A stretch of DNA of 64,000 nucleotides from Streptomyces sp. V2I9 (GCF_030817475.1 NZ_JAUSZJ010000002.1:5098626-5162625); one strand, 5' to 3'; shown: positions 51,130 through 60,512, counted from the first letter of the stretch. Notes: a model not told the origin generated them from the sequence alone. Numbers and translations are program-made.

Positions 51130-52341
51130 CTACTCCACCTCCACCTGGAGGACCCTGTCGTCCCCGGGCTTCGGCGTGCCCCGTCCGTCCGTGTTGCTGG
51201 TGACCAGCCACAGGCGGTCGCTCCCCGCACCCACCACGGTGCGCAGGCGGCCGTGCTTCTCCTCCAGGAACGCCTGAGGGGCGGCATGAGGTTCCTTCGC
51301 CCCGTCACCGGAGAGCGGAATCCGCCACAGCCGCTCGCCGCGCAGCCCGGCCATCCAGATCGAGCCCTCCGCGTACGCGATACCGCTGGGGGACGCCTCC
51401 GAGGTCTTCCACTGGGCCACCGGGTCGATGAACCCGGCCCGGCCCTCCTCACCCTCGACCTCGGGCCAGCCGTAGTTCCCGCCGGGCTCGATCAGGTTCA
51501 GCTCGTCCCACGTGTTCTGCCCGAACTCGGCGGCCCACAGCCGCTTGTCCTCGTCCCAGGCGAGCCCCTGCACATTGCGGTGCCCGTACGAGTACACCAC
51601 CGAGTCCGCCTCCGGGTTGCCGTGCACGGGCTCGCCGTCCGGGGTCATCCGCAGGATCTTGCCCGCCAGGGACTCCTTGTCCTGGGCCAGCCCGGTGTCC
51701 CCGGTCTCGCCCGTGCCCGCGTACAGCATCTTGTCCGGGCCGAACGCGATCCGGCCGCCGTTGTGGATGCTGCCCTTGGGGATGCCGCGCAGCACGGTGT
51801 CCGGGGCGCCGAGCTGCTGCCCCGCCGGGCGCTTCTCGTCGTAGCTCATCCGTACGATCCGGTTGTCGGACGCGGTGGTGAAGTAGGCGTAGACCAGCTG
51901 GTCCGCGCCGAACGTGGAGGAGACGGCGAGCCCCAGCAGCCCGCCCTCGCCGGACGACGACACGCCGGGCACCGAGCCGAGCAGCGTCTGCTTCCCGCTC
52001 TCGCCGTCGATCCGGTGGACCGTGCCCTCGTCGCGCGAGGAGACCAGCAGATCGCCGCCGGGCAGCGCGGCCAGCCCCCAGGGAGACTTCAGCTTCTCCG
52101 TCAGGGTGGAGACGACCTTCGCCGAACCCCTGGCGGGCGGCAGCTCGGCCGAAGGGCTCGGGGAGGCCGGGGGAGCGGAGCCCTCCGAGGCGGTGGGGGA
52201 ACCGGCGGGCTGCCCGGACGCGCCCCCGCCCCCGCCGCCGGAACACGCGGCGGTCAGCAGCAGGGCGGCCGAGGCGAGCACGGCCACCGCCCCTCTGCGT
52301 ACGGCCGGGGACTGCACAGGTCCGAACAGAGCACCACGCAC
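51130..52341 (-). CDS. PQQ-dependent sugar dehydrogenase-type lipoprotein (GSDH)
   Basis: A 403-residue exported protein with signal peptide VRRGAVAVLASAALLLTAAC and lipobox LTAAC, so lipid-anchored, then a Ser/Pro-rich linker. The six-bladed propeller of glucose/sorbosone dehydrogenases follows, with LKSPWGLAALPGGDLLVSSR, GLLGLAVS, IHNGGRIAFGPD, YSYGHRNVQGLAWD and LWAAEFGQNTWDELNLI. It would oxidise sugars outside the cell using PQQ if that cofactor is available. GTG at 52341 follows AAAGGA at eight bases; the frame to 52623 is open but lacks a binding site. Confidence 0.9.
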   Translation of the reverse strand: MRGALFGPVQSPAVRRGAVAVLASAALLLTAACSGGGGGGASGQPAGSPTASEGSAPPASPSPSAELPPARGSAKVVSTLTEKLKSPWGLAALPGGDLLVSSRDEGTVHRIDGESGKQTLLGSVPGVSSSGEGGLLGLAVSSTFGADQLVYAYFTTASDNRIVRMSYDEKRPAGQQLGAPDTVLRGIPKGSIHNGGRIAFGPDKMLYAGTGETGDTGLAQDKESLAGKILRMTPDGEPVHGNPEADSVVYSYGHRNVQGLAWDEDKRLWAAEFGQNTWDELNLIEPGGNYGWPEVEGEEGRAGFIDPVAQWKTSEASPSGIAYAEGSIWMAGLRGERLWRIPLSGDGAKEPHAAPQAFLEEKHGRLRTVVGAGSDRLWLVTSNTDGRGTPKPGDDRVLQVEVE

Positions 52342-52540
52342 GGAACCGATCCTTTCGACGGTTGCCCGACTACCCGCTCCTCCACCGTGTACGTACCGCT
52401 CACCCGGCGCAGGAGTTCCCGATCCGCCCATTCTCCCGCCGTACGGGCCGCGACGCCCCGGTACGACGAGGCGCGCCGGCGAGGAGGACCGGCGCCACGA
52501 CGCCCCGGACGGCGAAGACCGCCGGCGCGACGCTCCGCCC

Positions 52541-53545
52541 TCACGCCCACGGCTGGTCCCACGACTCCCGCGCGGCCGGCAGGCCGTCGATCTCCGCCAG
52601 GTCCCGGTCCTCCAGGACCACACGGGACGCCCCGGCGTTCTCCACCGCCCACTGTTCCCGCTTCGCCCCCGGCACCGGCACCACGTGCGGGCCCTGGCGC
52701 AGCACCCAGGCCAGCGCCACCTGGGCCACGGTCGCCCCGCGGCGCTCAGCGATCCGCCGAAGACCGGCCACCACCGGCTGGTTCGCCGCCATCACCTCCG
52801 CCGTGAACCGGGGGTGCCGGGCCCGCAGGTCCTCCGGCTCGAACCCCTGGCCGGGCTTGAGCGTCCCGGTCAGATATCCGCTGCCCAGCGGCATCGCGGC
52901 CAGCAGCCCGACCCCGCGCGCCACGCACCACGGCAGCAGTTCGGCCAGCGCCTCCCGCGACCACACCGACAGCTCCGCCTCGACGGCGCTGACCGGGAAG
53001 ATCTGCTGAATCCGCTCCAACTGCCGGATCGTTCCGGCGTGCGGACCCGCCCCCGACCGGCGCGAGGCCCGCGCCCCCACCGCGCACAGCCCGAGCGAAC
53101 GCACCTTGCCCGCCGTGACGAGCTCCGCCATCGCGCCCCAGGTCTCCTCCACGGGAACCTCGGGGTCGGCCCGGTGGAGCTGGTACAGGTCGATCACGTC
53201 GGTCTGGAGCCGCCGCAGCGAGGCGTCGCAGGCCCGACGGACGTACCCCGGCCTGCCGTTGGCGACGATGTGCCCGTCGCCCACCAGCAGCCCGCACTTC
53301 GTGGAGACGAACGCCTCCTCGCGGCGGCCCTTCAACGCCCGTCCCACCAGCAGCTCATTGGTGAACGGGCCGTACATGTCGGCGGTGTCGAGGAGCCGTA
53401 CGCCCGCGTCCAGCGCCGCGTGCACCGTCCGCACCGAGCGGTCGCCGAGCTGCTGCGACGCGCTGTAACCCCAGCTCATCGGCATGCAGCCCAGCCCGAC
53501 CGCACCCACGGCCAGCCCCGCCGCCCCGATAGTCCTGCACTCCAA
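52541..53545 (-). CDS. Aldo/keto reductase
   Basis: A 334-residue TIM-barrel NADPH-dependent oxidoreductase. Catalytic residues: Asp and Tyr in RLLDTADMYGPFTNELLVGRAL, Lys in VSTKCGL and His in DLYQLHRADPEVPVEETWGAM; the C-terminal cofactor loop is VVPVPGAKR. Start uncertain: TTG at 53545 (LECRTIGAAGL) has AGGAAGGG at nine bases and aligns with the usual family start; GTG at 53575 would add ten residues. Divergent from the 2-hydroxyacid dehydrogenase. Substrate unknown. Confidence 0.9.
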   Translation of the reverse strand: MECRTIGAAGLAVGAVGLGCMPMSWGYSASQQLGDRSVRTVHAALDAGVRLLDTADMYGPFTNELLVGRALKGRREEAFVSTKCGLLVGDGHIVANGRPGYVRRACDASLRRLQTDVIDLYQLHRADPEVPVEETWGAMAELVTAGKVRSLGLCAVGARASRRSGAGPHAGTIRQLERIQQIFPVSAVEAELSVWSREALAELLPWCVARGVGLLAAMPLGSGYLTGTLKPGQGFEPEDLRARHPRFTAEVMAANQPVVAGLRRIAERRGATVAQVALAWVLRQGPHVVPVPGAKREQWAVENAGASRVVLEDRDLAEIDGLPAARESWDQPWA

Positions 53546-53660
53546 CTCCCCGAACCCTTCCTCGTGTGCGGTCACGGGGCCGCACCGCAACCCAAAAGTA
53601 ACCTCTGACCTCGCCGGCTCTCCGCCCAGCCGCCCCTGGAACGCCCGCACACCGGTCGCA

Positions 53661-53666
53661 TAGCCT
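53661..53666 (+). promoter_or_regulatory. -10 box, leaderless 2-hydroxyacid dehydrogenase gene
   Basis: TAGCCT ends six bases before the ATG at 53673; no Shine-Dalgarno sequence. Confidence 0.55.
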
Positions 53667-53672
53667 CCTGGC

Positions 53673-54620
53673 ATGACTGCGACGCCTTCCGCCGTATGGC
53701 TGCCCTTCCCGGCCGAGGAGATCGACGGGCTCCCCGCGGGCCTCGACTACCGCTACTGGAACGGCGAACCGGACTATCCGGGGGACCCGGCCGACTGCGT
53801 CTACTACGTCGTGCCCTACATGAAGGGCCCCGAGATCGCGGTGCGTCCGCTCGCGGAGATGGGCGGCGTCCAGGTGGTGCAGACGCTCTCCGCCGGCATC
53901 GACCACGTGGAGCCCGGCCTCGGGCTGCTGGCGGCCGGGGTGCGGCTCTGCAACGCCAAGGGGGTCCACGAGGCGTCCACCGCCGAGCTGGCGCTCGCGC
54001 TGATCCTGGCCTCCCTGCGCGGACTTCCCGGTTTCGTCCACGGCCAGGACGCGGAGGAGTGGCGGTCCGGCTTCTACCCGGCGCTCGCCGACAAGTCCGT
54101 TCTGATCGTGGGGTACGGCTCCATCGGCTCGGCCATCGAGGACCGGCTCGTCCCGTTCGAGTGCGCGCGGGTCACACGCGTCGCGCGCTCCGCACGAGTC
54201 TCCCCACACGGCCCCGTACGCACGCTCGACGAACTGCCCGTCCTGCTGCCCGCGTCCGACGTGGTGATCCTCTCCACCCCGCTGAACCCGTCCACGCGCG
54301 GCCTGGTGGACGCCGACTTCCTCGCCGTGATGCCCGACGGCGCCCTCCTCGTCAACGTCGCGCGCGGTGGAGTCGTCGACACCAAAGCCCTGTTGGCCGA
54401 ACTGGAGTCCGGACGTCTGCGGGCGGCTCTCGACGTGACCGACCCGGAACCCCTGCCGGCGGGCCATCCTCTCTGGCATGCTCCGAATGTCTTGATCACG
54501 CCTCATGTGGGCGGCAGCACCTCGGCGTTCGAACCGCGCGCCAAGCGTCTGCTGGCCGCACAGCTCACCCGGTTCGCCGCCGGGGAGCCGGTGCGCCATG
54601 TCGTCCGCACCACCGGCTGA
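53673..54620 (+). CDS. D-isomer 2-hydroxyacid dehydrogenase
   Basis: A 315-residue NAD(P)-dependent dehydrogenase. Nucleotide fold VLIVGYGSIGSAI; catalytic Arg in LVNVARGGVVD, Glu in DVTDPEPLPAGHPLW and His in ITPHVGGSTSAF. It converts 2-keto acids to D-2-hydroxy acids or the reverse; substrate unknown. Leaderless start from TAGCCT. It is divergent from the aldo/keto reductase and followed by the GGDEF gene on the same strand. Confidence 0.93.
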   Translation: MTATPSAVWLPFPAEEIDGLPAGLDYRYWNGEPDYPGDPADCVYYVVPYMKGPEIAVRPLAEMGGVQVVQTLSAGIDHVEPGLGLLAAGVRLCNAKGVHEASTAELALALILASLRGLPGFVHGQDAEEWRSGFYPALADKSVLIVGYGSIGSAIEDRLVPFECARVTRVARSARVSPHGPVRTLDELPVLLPASDVVILSTPLNPSTRGLVDADFLAVMPDGALLVNVARGGVVDTKALLAELESGRLRAALDVTDPEPLPAGHPLWHAPNVLITPHVGGSTSAFEPRAKRLLAAQLTRFAAGEPVRHVVRTTG

Positions 54621-54757
54621 GCCCCTCCGGACGACCACGCTACGGGGCAGTCCGGATGCGCACAGTGCCGCTCACCTCCCCTTTCGTCACGCAGAGTAGA
54701 GAAGGTATGGCCCTGTGTGACGGATCTGGTGTATCGTCCGATCCGGGGGGCTGCGCC

Positions 54758-57700
54758 GTGAAAAGGGACGGCGCGGGGGGAGCACCGGAACGCGAGGGGG
54801 CGACGGGCGATGTGCTGGCCATGGAGAGACGATCCGACGTGGACGAGGGAGCGGCCGAGGCCGTCCGCGCCGACGGAGCGCGGTGCCCGCCGATGGCCGG
54901 ATCCTTGCCCCGGACAGGCAGCGACGACCCGTCTGCGCCCGGTCCGGAACGGGCGGCGCCACAGCGGTCCGGGCGGCAGCCGGGCGCCGGGGGCCGACTG
55001 CCCGGCCGGTCCGGGCCGGGGAGCCCTCCGGTGAACGCGCTGGGGGCCCTGCTCTCCCCGAGGTCCGCCGCCGGTTCCACCGGGATGCGCTCCCGGATCC
55101 TGCTCGGCCTCGTCTGCGCGGGGTATTCGGTGGGCGCCGCCGTGGGCTGGGGGTCGCCGCAGGCCGCCGTCTTCATGGGGGACTTCGGCCTCGCCGCCGC
55201 CGCGCTGATCGCCGCCTTCTCCTGCTTCCTCTACGCACGGGCGGTCGGCGGCCGGCTCCGCCCCGCCTGGACGCTGTTCTCGCTCTCGTCCCTCATGGCA
55301 GCCTGCGGCAACGCCGTCTGGGGCTGGTACGAGGTGATCCTCGGCGTCCCCGTCCCGGCCCCCTCCCTCGCGGACGTCTTCTTCCTCTGCTTCGCACCGC
55401 CCGCCATCGTCGGCCTGCTGGTGCTCGCCAAGCGCCCCGTCACGCGCGCCGGCTGGGTCTGCCTGGGGCTGGACGCCTGGCTGATCGGCGGGTCCCTGCT
55501 GACGCTCGCCTGGAGCCTCGCCCTCGCCCACACCGCGCACCTGGCGGGCGCACCGGACACCAGCGTCGCGCCCGCCGCCCTCTCGCTGGCCTACCCGCTG
55601 CTCGACATCGTGCTCGTCTCGATGGTGCTCGCCCTGCACTTCCGCCGCTCCGGGGCGAACCGCTCCGCGGTGAACACCGCCATCGCCGCCCTCGCGCTCA
55701 CGGTCCTGAGCGACGCGGTGTTCACCTCACCGCTCCTGCGGTCGACCTACCACTCGGGCCAACTCCTCGACGCCGGCTGGTTCGCGGGGTCGCTGCTCCT
55801 CGCCTACGCCCCCTGGGGCGCCCGCCGGGCGGCCCGCCCGCCCGTCCGGCCCGGTTCGCCGCGGACCTCCGCCAGCCGCCCCATCGCCGGTTCGCTGGCC
55901 GCCCTGACCCCGTATCTCGCCGCCGCCGTCTGCACGCTGGGCATCCTGTACAACGTGGTCGACGGCCGCCGGGTGGACCGCGTCGTCATCTTCACCGCCT
56001 GCACCGTCGTCCTGGCGCTCGTCGTCCGGCAGGGCATCATGCTCCTCGACAACATCTCCCTCACCCAGGAACTGGCCCAGAAGGAGAACCACTTCCGCTC
56101 CCTGGTGCAGGGCTCCAGCGACGTCATCATGATCGCCGCGCCCGACGGCACCCTGCGCTACGTCAGCCCCGCGGCGGCCGGGGTCTACGGACGGGACGCG
56201 GAGGACCTCGTCGGCGCCCAGCTGTCCTCGATCATCCACCCCGAGGACCTCGGCCGGTTCGTCCACGAGGTGCGGCGCTTCCTCGCCGCCCCGCCGCACG
56301 AGGAGCCCACCACCCGCGTCGAGTGCCGCTTCCGCTCGGGCACGGGCGACTGGCTCAACGTCGAGTCCACCGTCAACCGCCACCAGGGCGGTCTCCTGCT
56401 CAACAGCCGGGACGTCACCGAACGGGTCCGGCTCCAGGCCCAGTTGCAGCACAACGCCGAGCACGACCCGCTCACCGACCTGCCCAACCGGGCCCTGTTC
56501 ACCGCCCGCGTCCGCCAGGCGCTCGGCGGCCGGCGGGCGAGCGACCCGGGCACCGCCGTGCTCTTCATCGACCTCGACGGCTTCAAACAGGTCAACGACA
56601 CCATCGGCCACCAGGCGGGCGACGAACTGCTCATCCAGGCCGGCCGCCGGCTCCAGGACTCCGTCCGGGCCGGCGACACCGCCGCGCGGCTGGGCGGCGA
56701 CGAGTTCGCCGCACTCATCGTCGGGGACGGCACCCGCGACCAGGGCGCCCGTGAGTACCAGGTCCACGAGATCGCCGAGCGGCTGCGCCTCACCCTCTCC
56801 CAGCCCTACCGGATCGGCCCCCACGAGGTCCGGGTGGCCGCCTCCATCGGCGTCGCCTTCGCCGAGCCCGCCATCAGTCCCACCGACCTCATGCGCAACG
56901 CCGACCTTGCGATGTACCGCGCCAAGGCCGGCGGCAAGGACCGGGTCGAGCTGTACGCCCCGCAGATGCAGGCCGACGTCGTACGCCGCTCCGAGCTGGC
57001 CACCCGGCTGCGCTCCGCCCTGCGCGACGGTGAGTTCGCCCTGCTGCACCAGCCCGTCGTCCACCTCGCCAGCGGGTCCGTCGCGGCCGTCGCCGCGCAG
57101 GCCCGCTGGCGCTCCGCGCAGGGCATCCTGTTCACCCCGGCCGAGTTCCTGCGGGTCTCCGGCGACGACGACCGCACCGCCGAGCTCGGCCGCTGGCTCC
57201 TGGAGGAGGCGGTGGCCCAGGCCGCCGAACGGGCCAGGGCCGGCCACCCCGTGACCGTCTCCGTCCGGCTCTCCGCCGCCCGGCTGCTGGAGACCGGCCC
57301 GCCCCTCGGCTCCATCGAGGCGCTCCTGACCCGCCACGGCCTGCCCTCGGGCGCGTTGATGATCGAAGTGGCCGACAGCGACCCGCGGGTCTCCTTCGAC
57401 GCCCTGGAGCAGCGCCTCGTGGCCCTGCGCAGGCTCGGTGTGCGGATCGCGCTCGACGGCTTCGGCAGCGGCTTCGCGGCGATCAACGCGCTGCGCCGGC
57501 TCCCCATCGACGTACTGAAACTCGACCGGAACCTGGTGGAGGGGGTGGTCGAATCGGCCAGGCTGCACAAGATCACCAGTGGCCTGCTGCGCATCGCCTG
57601 CGACCTCGGCCTCCAGTCCGTCGCGGACGGCGTCGACGTCCCCGAGCAGGTGCTCGCGCTGCGCGCCATGGGGTGTACCCACGGCCAGGGGATGGCCTTC

Positions 57701-57853
57701 TCCGGCCCGCTCGACGAGTACCGGCTGCGACGCGCCCTGGTCCGGGGCGAGTTCCCCGTGCCCGGCGTCCCGAGCCCCCGGCCCGTGATGGCGGGCGGCT
57801 CGATCCCGCTGCTCACCGGATCACATACTGAGACGCCCGTCCCACCCACTTGA
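54758..57853 (+). CDS. Membrane PAS-GGDEF protein with degenerate EAL domain
   Basis: A 1031-residue protein: a disordered N-terminus of about 100 residues, nine or ten membrane helices (from SRILLGLVCAGYSVGAAVG), a PAS domain (FRSLVQGSSDVIMIAAPDG), a GGDEF domain (ARLGGDEFAAL, about 646-650) and an EAL-like domain. GGDEF is intact and preceded by the product-inhibition site RAGD at five residues, so diguanylate cyclase activity is expected. In the EAL domain, EAL is replaced by AAQ (VAAQARW) and DDFGTG by DGFGSG, so it should not hydrolyse c-di-GMP. The start is uncertain (GTG 54758, ATG 54707 or later). A paralog lies near rmdB in the same window. Confidence 0.87.
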   Translation: MKRDGAGGAPEREGATGDVLAMERRSDVDEGAAEAVRADGARCPPMAGSLPRTGSDDPSAPGPERAAPQRSGRQPGAGGRLPGRSGPGSPPVNALGALLSPRSAAGSTGMRSRILLGLVCAGYSVGAAVGWGSPQAAVFMGDFGLAAAALIAAFSCFLYARAVGGRLRPAWTLFSLSSLMAACGNAVWGWYEVILGVPVPAPSLADVFFLCFAPPAIVGLLVLAKRPVTRAGWVCLGLDAWLIGGSLLTLAWSLALAHTAHLAGAPDTSVAPAALSLAYPLLDIVLVSMVLALHFRRSGANRSAVNTAIAALALTVLSDAVFTSPLLRSTYHSGQLLDAGWFAGSLLLAYAPWGARRAARPPVRPGSPRTSASRPIAGSLAALTPYLAAAVCTLGILYNVVDGRRVDRVVIFTACTVVLALVVRQGIMLLDNISLTQELAQKENHFRSLVQGSSDVIMIAAPDGTLRYVSPAAAGVYGRDAEDLVGAQLSSIIHPEDLGRFVHEVRRFLAAPPHEEPTTRVECRFRSGTGDWLNVESTVNRHQGGLLLNSRDVTERVRLQAQLQHNAEHDPLTDLPNRALFTARVRQALGGRRASDPGTAVLFIDLDGFKQVNDTIGHQAGDELLIQAGRRLQDSVRAGDTAARLGGDEFAALIVGDGTRDQGAREYQVHEIAERLRLTLSQPYRIGPHEVRVAASIGVAFAEPAISPTDLMRNADLAMYRAKAGGKDRVELYAPQMQADVVRRSELATRLRSALRDGEFALLHQPVVHLASGSVAAVAAQARWRSAQGILFTPAEFLRVSGDDDRTAELGRWLLEEAVAQAAERARAGHPVTVSVRLSAARLLETGPPLGSIEALLTRHGLPSGALMIEVADSDPRVSFDALEQRLVALRRLGVRIALDGFGSGFAAINALRRLPIDVLKLDRNLVEGVVESARLHKITSGLLRIACDLGLQSVADGVDVPEQVLALRAMGCTHGQGMAFSGPLDEYRLRRALVRGEFPVPGVPSPRPVMAGGSIPLLTGSHTETPVPPT

Positions 57854-57886
57854 CACGTGATGCGTGCCGGAGAGAGGGTCAATGCC

Positions 57887-57928
57887 ATGCGCACCCGAAT
57901 TCTCGTACTTGGAAAGCGCGTCGGCTGA
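57887..57928 (+). CDS. ilvB leader peptide (attenuator peptide)
   Basis: ATG at 57887 behind GGAGAGAGGG encodes MRTRILVLGKRVG and stops at 57928. Five of 13 residues are Ile, Leu or Val, placed as ILVL and V, so ribosome stalling would report shortage of branched-chain amino acyl-tRNAs. The peptide is the type known from actinobacterial ilvB leaders. Its stop lies about 45 bases before the terminator. Confidence 0.9.
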   Translation: MRTRILVLGKRVG

Positions 57929-57973
57929 AGCAGGGTCACTCCATGACACTCTGCGGACCGCACCCGGCGCGCT

Positions 57974-58007
57974 CCCCTCGCTTGCCTCACGGCACGAGGG
58001 GTTTTTT
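57974..58007 (+). terminator. Attenuator terminator before ilvB
   Basis: CCCCTCG (57974-57980) pairs with CGAGGGG (57995-58001); inside it TGCC (57983-57986) pairs with GGCA (57991-57994), and six T residues follow (58002-58007). A U-tract is unusual in Streptomyces and marks a true intrinsic terminator. It lies between the leader peptide and ilvB, 70 bases before the ATG. Confidence 0.92.
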
Positions 58008-58077
58008 GTTGCACTGACACCTCTCAAAACGCTGCAAAACACCCGCGAAAACCCTCAGCCTCGAGAAGAGAACGCAG

Positions 58078-59928
58078 ATGACCGAGCAGGCCACCGGGGC
58101 CCATCACCCGCAGCCGCGCGCCCGTACCGGCGGACAGCCGTCCGTCACCGTTGAGCACGTCACGGGCGCGCAGTCCCTCATCCGCTCGCTCGAAGAGGTC
58201 GGCGCCGACACCGTGTTCGGCCTCCCGGGCGGCTGCATTCTCCCCGCCTACGACCCGCTGATGGACTCCACCCGGGTCCGCCACATCCTGGTCCGCCACG
58301 AGCAGGGAGCGGGCCACGCGGCCACCGGCTACGCGCAGGCCACCGGCAAGGTCGGCGTCTGCATGGTCACCTCGGGCCCCGGCGCCACCAACCTGGTCAC
58401 CCCGATCGCCGACGCCGCCATGGACTCGGTCCCGATGGTCGCGATCACCGGTCAGGTCGCCTCCTCCGCCATCGGCACCGACGCCTTCCAGGAAGCCGAC
58501 ATCTGCGGCATCACGATGCCGATCACGAAGCACAACTTCCTGGTCACCCGCGCCGAGGACATCGCGCACACCATCGCCGAGGCGTTCCACATCGCCTCCA
58601 CCGGCCGCCCCGGACCGGTCCTCGTCGACATCGCCAAGGACGCGCTCCAGGCGCGGACGACCTTCAGCTGGCCGCCCACGATGGACCTGCCCGGCTACCG
58701 CCCCGTGACCAAGCCGCACGCCAAGCAGATCCGCGAGGCCGCCAAGCTGATCACCCAGTCCAAGCGCCCCGTGCTGTACGTCGGCGGCGGCGTCCTGAAG
58801 GCCGGGGCCACCGCCGAGCTGAAGGTCCTCGCGGAGCTGACCGGGGCACCCGTCACCACCACCCTGATGGCGCTCGGCGCCTTCCCCGACAGCCACCCGC
58901 TGCACGTGGGGATGCCGGGCATGCACGGTTCGGTCACCGCCGTCACCGCGCTGCAGAAGGCCGACCTGATCGTCGCCCTCGGGGCCCGCTTCGACGACCG
59001 TGTCACCGGCAAGCTGGACAGCTTCGCCCCGTACGCCAAGATCGTCCACGCCGACATCGACCCCGCGGAGATCGGCAAGAACCGCACCGCCGACGTCCCG
59101 ATCGTCGGCGACGCCCGCGAGGTCCTGGCCGACCTCGTGCAGGCGGTCCAGGCCGAGCACACGGAGGGCAACACCGGCGACTACAGCGCCTGGTGGAAGG
59201 ACCTCGACCGCTGGCGCGAGACCTACCCGCTCGGCTACGACCTGCCCGACGACGGCAGCCTCTCCCCGCAGCAGGTCATCCAGCGCATCGGCGAGCTCGC
59301 CCCCGAGGGCACGATCTTCACCGCGGGCGTCGGCCAGCACCAGATGTGGGCCGCCCACTTCATCGACTACGAGCAGCCCGCCACCTGGCTCAACAGCGGC
59401 GGCGCCGGGACGATGGGCTACGCGGTCCCGGCCGCGATGGGCGCCAAGGCCGGCGCGCCCGACCGCACCGTGTGGGCCATCGACGGCGACGGCTGCTTCC
59501 AGATGACCAACCAGGAACTGACCACCTGCGCGCTCAACAACATCCCGATCAAGGTCGCCGTCATCAACAACGGCGCCCTCGGGATGGTCCGCCAGTGGCA
59601 GACCCTCTTCTACAACCAGCGCTACTCCAACACCGTGCTGCACTCCGGCCCCGACGCGGACGGCACCCCGGCCCGCGGCACCCGCGTCCCGGACTTCGTC
59701 AAGCTGTCCGAGGCCATGGGCTGCCACTCCATCCGCTGCGAGGACCCGGCCGACCTGGACAAGGTCATCGAAGAGGCCAACTCCATCAACGACCGCCCCG
59801 TCGTGATCGACTTCATCGTCCACGAGGACGCCATGGTCTGGCCGATGGTCGCCGCCGGCACCTCCAACGACGAGGTCCAGGCCGCGCGCGGCGTCCGCCC
59901 CGACTTCGGCGACAACGAAGACGACTGA
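58078..59928 (+). CDS. ilvB: Acetolactate synthase large subunit
   Basis: A 616-residue thiamine-diphosphate enzyme catalysing the first shared step of Val, Leu and Ile synthesis. The catalytic Glu lies in LVRHEQGAGHAATGYA, FAD/central-domain residues in LVALGARFDDRVTGK-like LIVALGARFDDRVTG, and the ThDP motif GDGCFQMTNQELTTC... VINN in the C-terminal domain. ATG at 58078 with GAGAAGAGAA ahead. Expression should be governed by the leader-peptide attenuator. The small subunit follows after 23 bases. Confidence 0.97.
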   Translation: MTEQATGAHHPQPRARTGGQPSVTVEHVTGAQSLIRSLEEVGADTVFGLPGGCILPAYDPLMDSTRVRHILVRHEQGAGHAATGYAQATGKVGVCMVTSGPGATNLVTPIADAAMDSVPMVAITGQVASSAIGTDAFQEADICGITMPITKHNFLVTRAEDIAHTIAEAFHIASTGRPGPVLVDIAKDALQARTTFSWPPTMDLPGYRPVTKPHAKQIREAAKLITQSKRPVLYVGGGVLKAGATAELKVLAELTGAPVTTTLMALGAFPDSHPLHVGMPGMHGSVTAVTALQKADLIVALGARFDDRVTGKLDSFAPYAKIVHADIDPAEIGKNRTADVPIVGDAREVLADLVQAVQAEHTEGNTGDYSAWWKDLDRWRETYPLGYDLPDDGSLSPQQVIQRIGELAPEGTIFTAGVGQHQMWAAHFIDYEQPATWLNSGGAGTMGYAVPAAMGAKAGAPDRTVWAIDGDGCFQMTNQELTTCALNNIPIKVAVINNGALGMVRQWQTLFYNQRYSNTVLHSGPDADGTPARGTRVPDFVKLSEAMGCHSIRCEDPADLDKVIEEANSINDRPVVIDFIVHEDAMVWPMVAAGTSNDEVQAARGVRPDFGDNEDD

Positions 59929-59951
59929 GAGACAGAGAGAGAACGACTCCC

Positions 59952-60479
59952 ATGTCCGAAAAGCACACGCTCTCCGTCCTGGTCGAGAACAAGCCCGGTG
60001 TCCTCGCCCGGATCACCGCCCTGTTCTCCCGACGCGGCTTCAACATCGACTCGCTCGCGGTCGGTACCACCGAGCACCCCGACATCTCCCGCATCACCAT
60101 CGTCGTGAATGTCGAGGGCCTGCCCCTGGAGCAGGTGACCAAGCAGCTCAACAAGCTGGTCAACGTCCTGAAGATCGTCGAACTCGAGCCCTCCGCTGCG
60201 ATCCAGCGGGAACTCGTCCTGGTGAAGGTCCGCGCCGACAGCGAGACCCGCTCCCAGATCGTCGAGATCGTCCAGCTGTTCCGCGCCAAGACCGTCGACG
60301 TCTCCCCGGAGGCCGTCACGATCGAGGCGACCGGAGGGGCCGACAAGCTGGAGGCGATGCTCAAGATGCTGGAGCAGTACGGCATCAAGGAGCTCGTCCA
60401 GTCCGGCACCATCGCCATAGGGCGCGGCGCGCGCTCGATCACCGACCGGTCCCTGCGCGCCCTCGACCGTTCCGCCTGA
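59952..60479 (+). CDS. ilvN: Acetolactate synthase small (regulatory) subunit
   Basis: A 175-residue regulatory subunit with an ACT domain (LSVLVENKPGVLARITALFSRRGFNIDSL) and the C-terminal ALS_ss_C region (DVSPEAVTIEATGGADKLEAMLKML). It confers valine feedback inhibition and activates IlvB. ATG at 59952. A short hairpin lies in the 116-base gap to ilvC. Confidence 0.97.
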   Translation: MSEKHTLSVLVENKPGVLARITALFSRRGFNIDSLAVGTTEHPDISRITIVVNVEGLPLEQVTKQLNKLVNVLKIVELEPSAAIQRELVLVKVRADSETRSQIVEIVQLFRAKTVDVSPEAVTIEATGGADKLEAMLKMLEQYGIKELVQSGTIAIGRGARSITDRSLRALDRSA

Positions 60480-60493
60480 GCGGACGGAACCCG

Positions 60494-60512
60494 GCGGAGC
60501 TCCCGGCTCCGC
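60494..60512 (+). other. Small hairpin between ilvN and ilvC
   Basis: GCGGAGC (60494-60500) and GCTCCGC (60506-60512) pair perfectly with a 5-base loop. It may be a processing site or weak terminator allowing separate control of ilvC. Confidence 0.5.
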
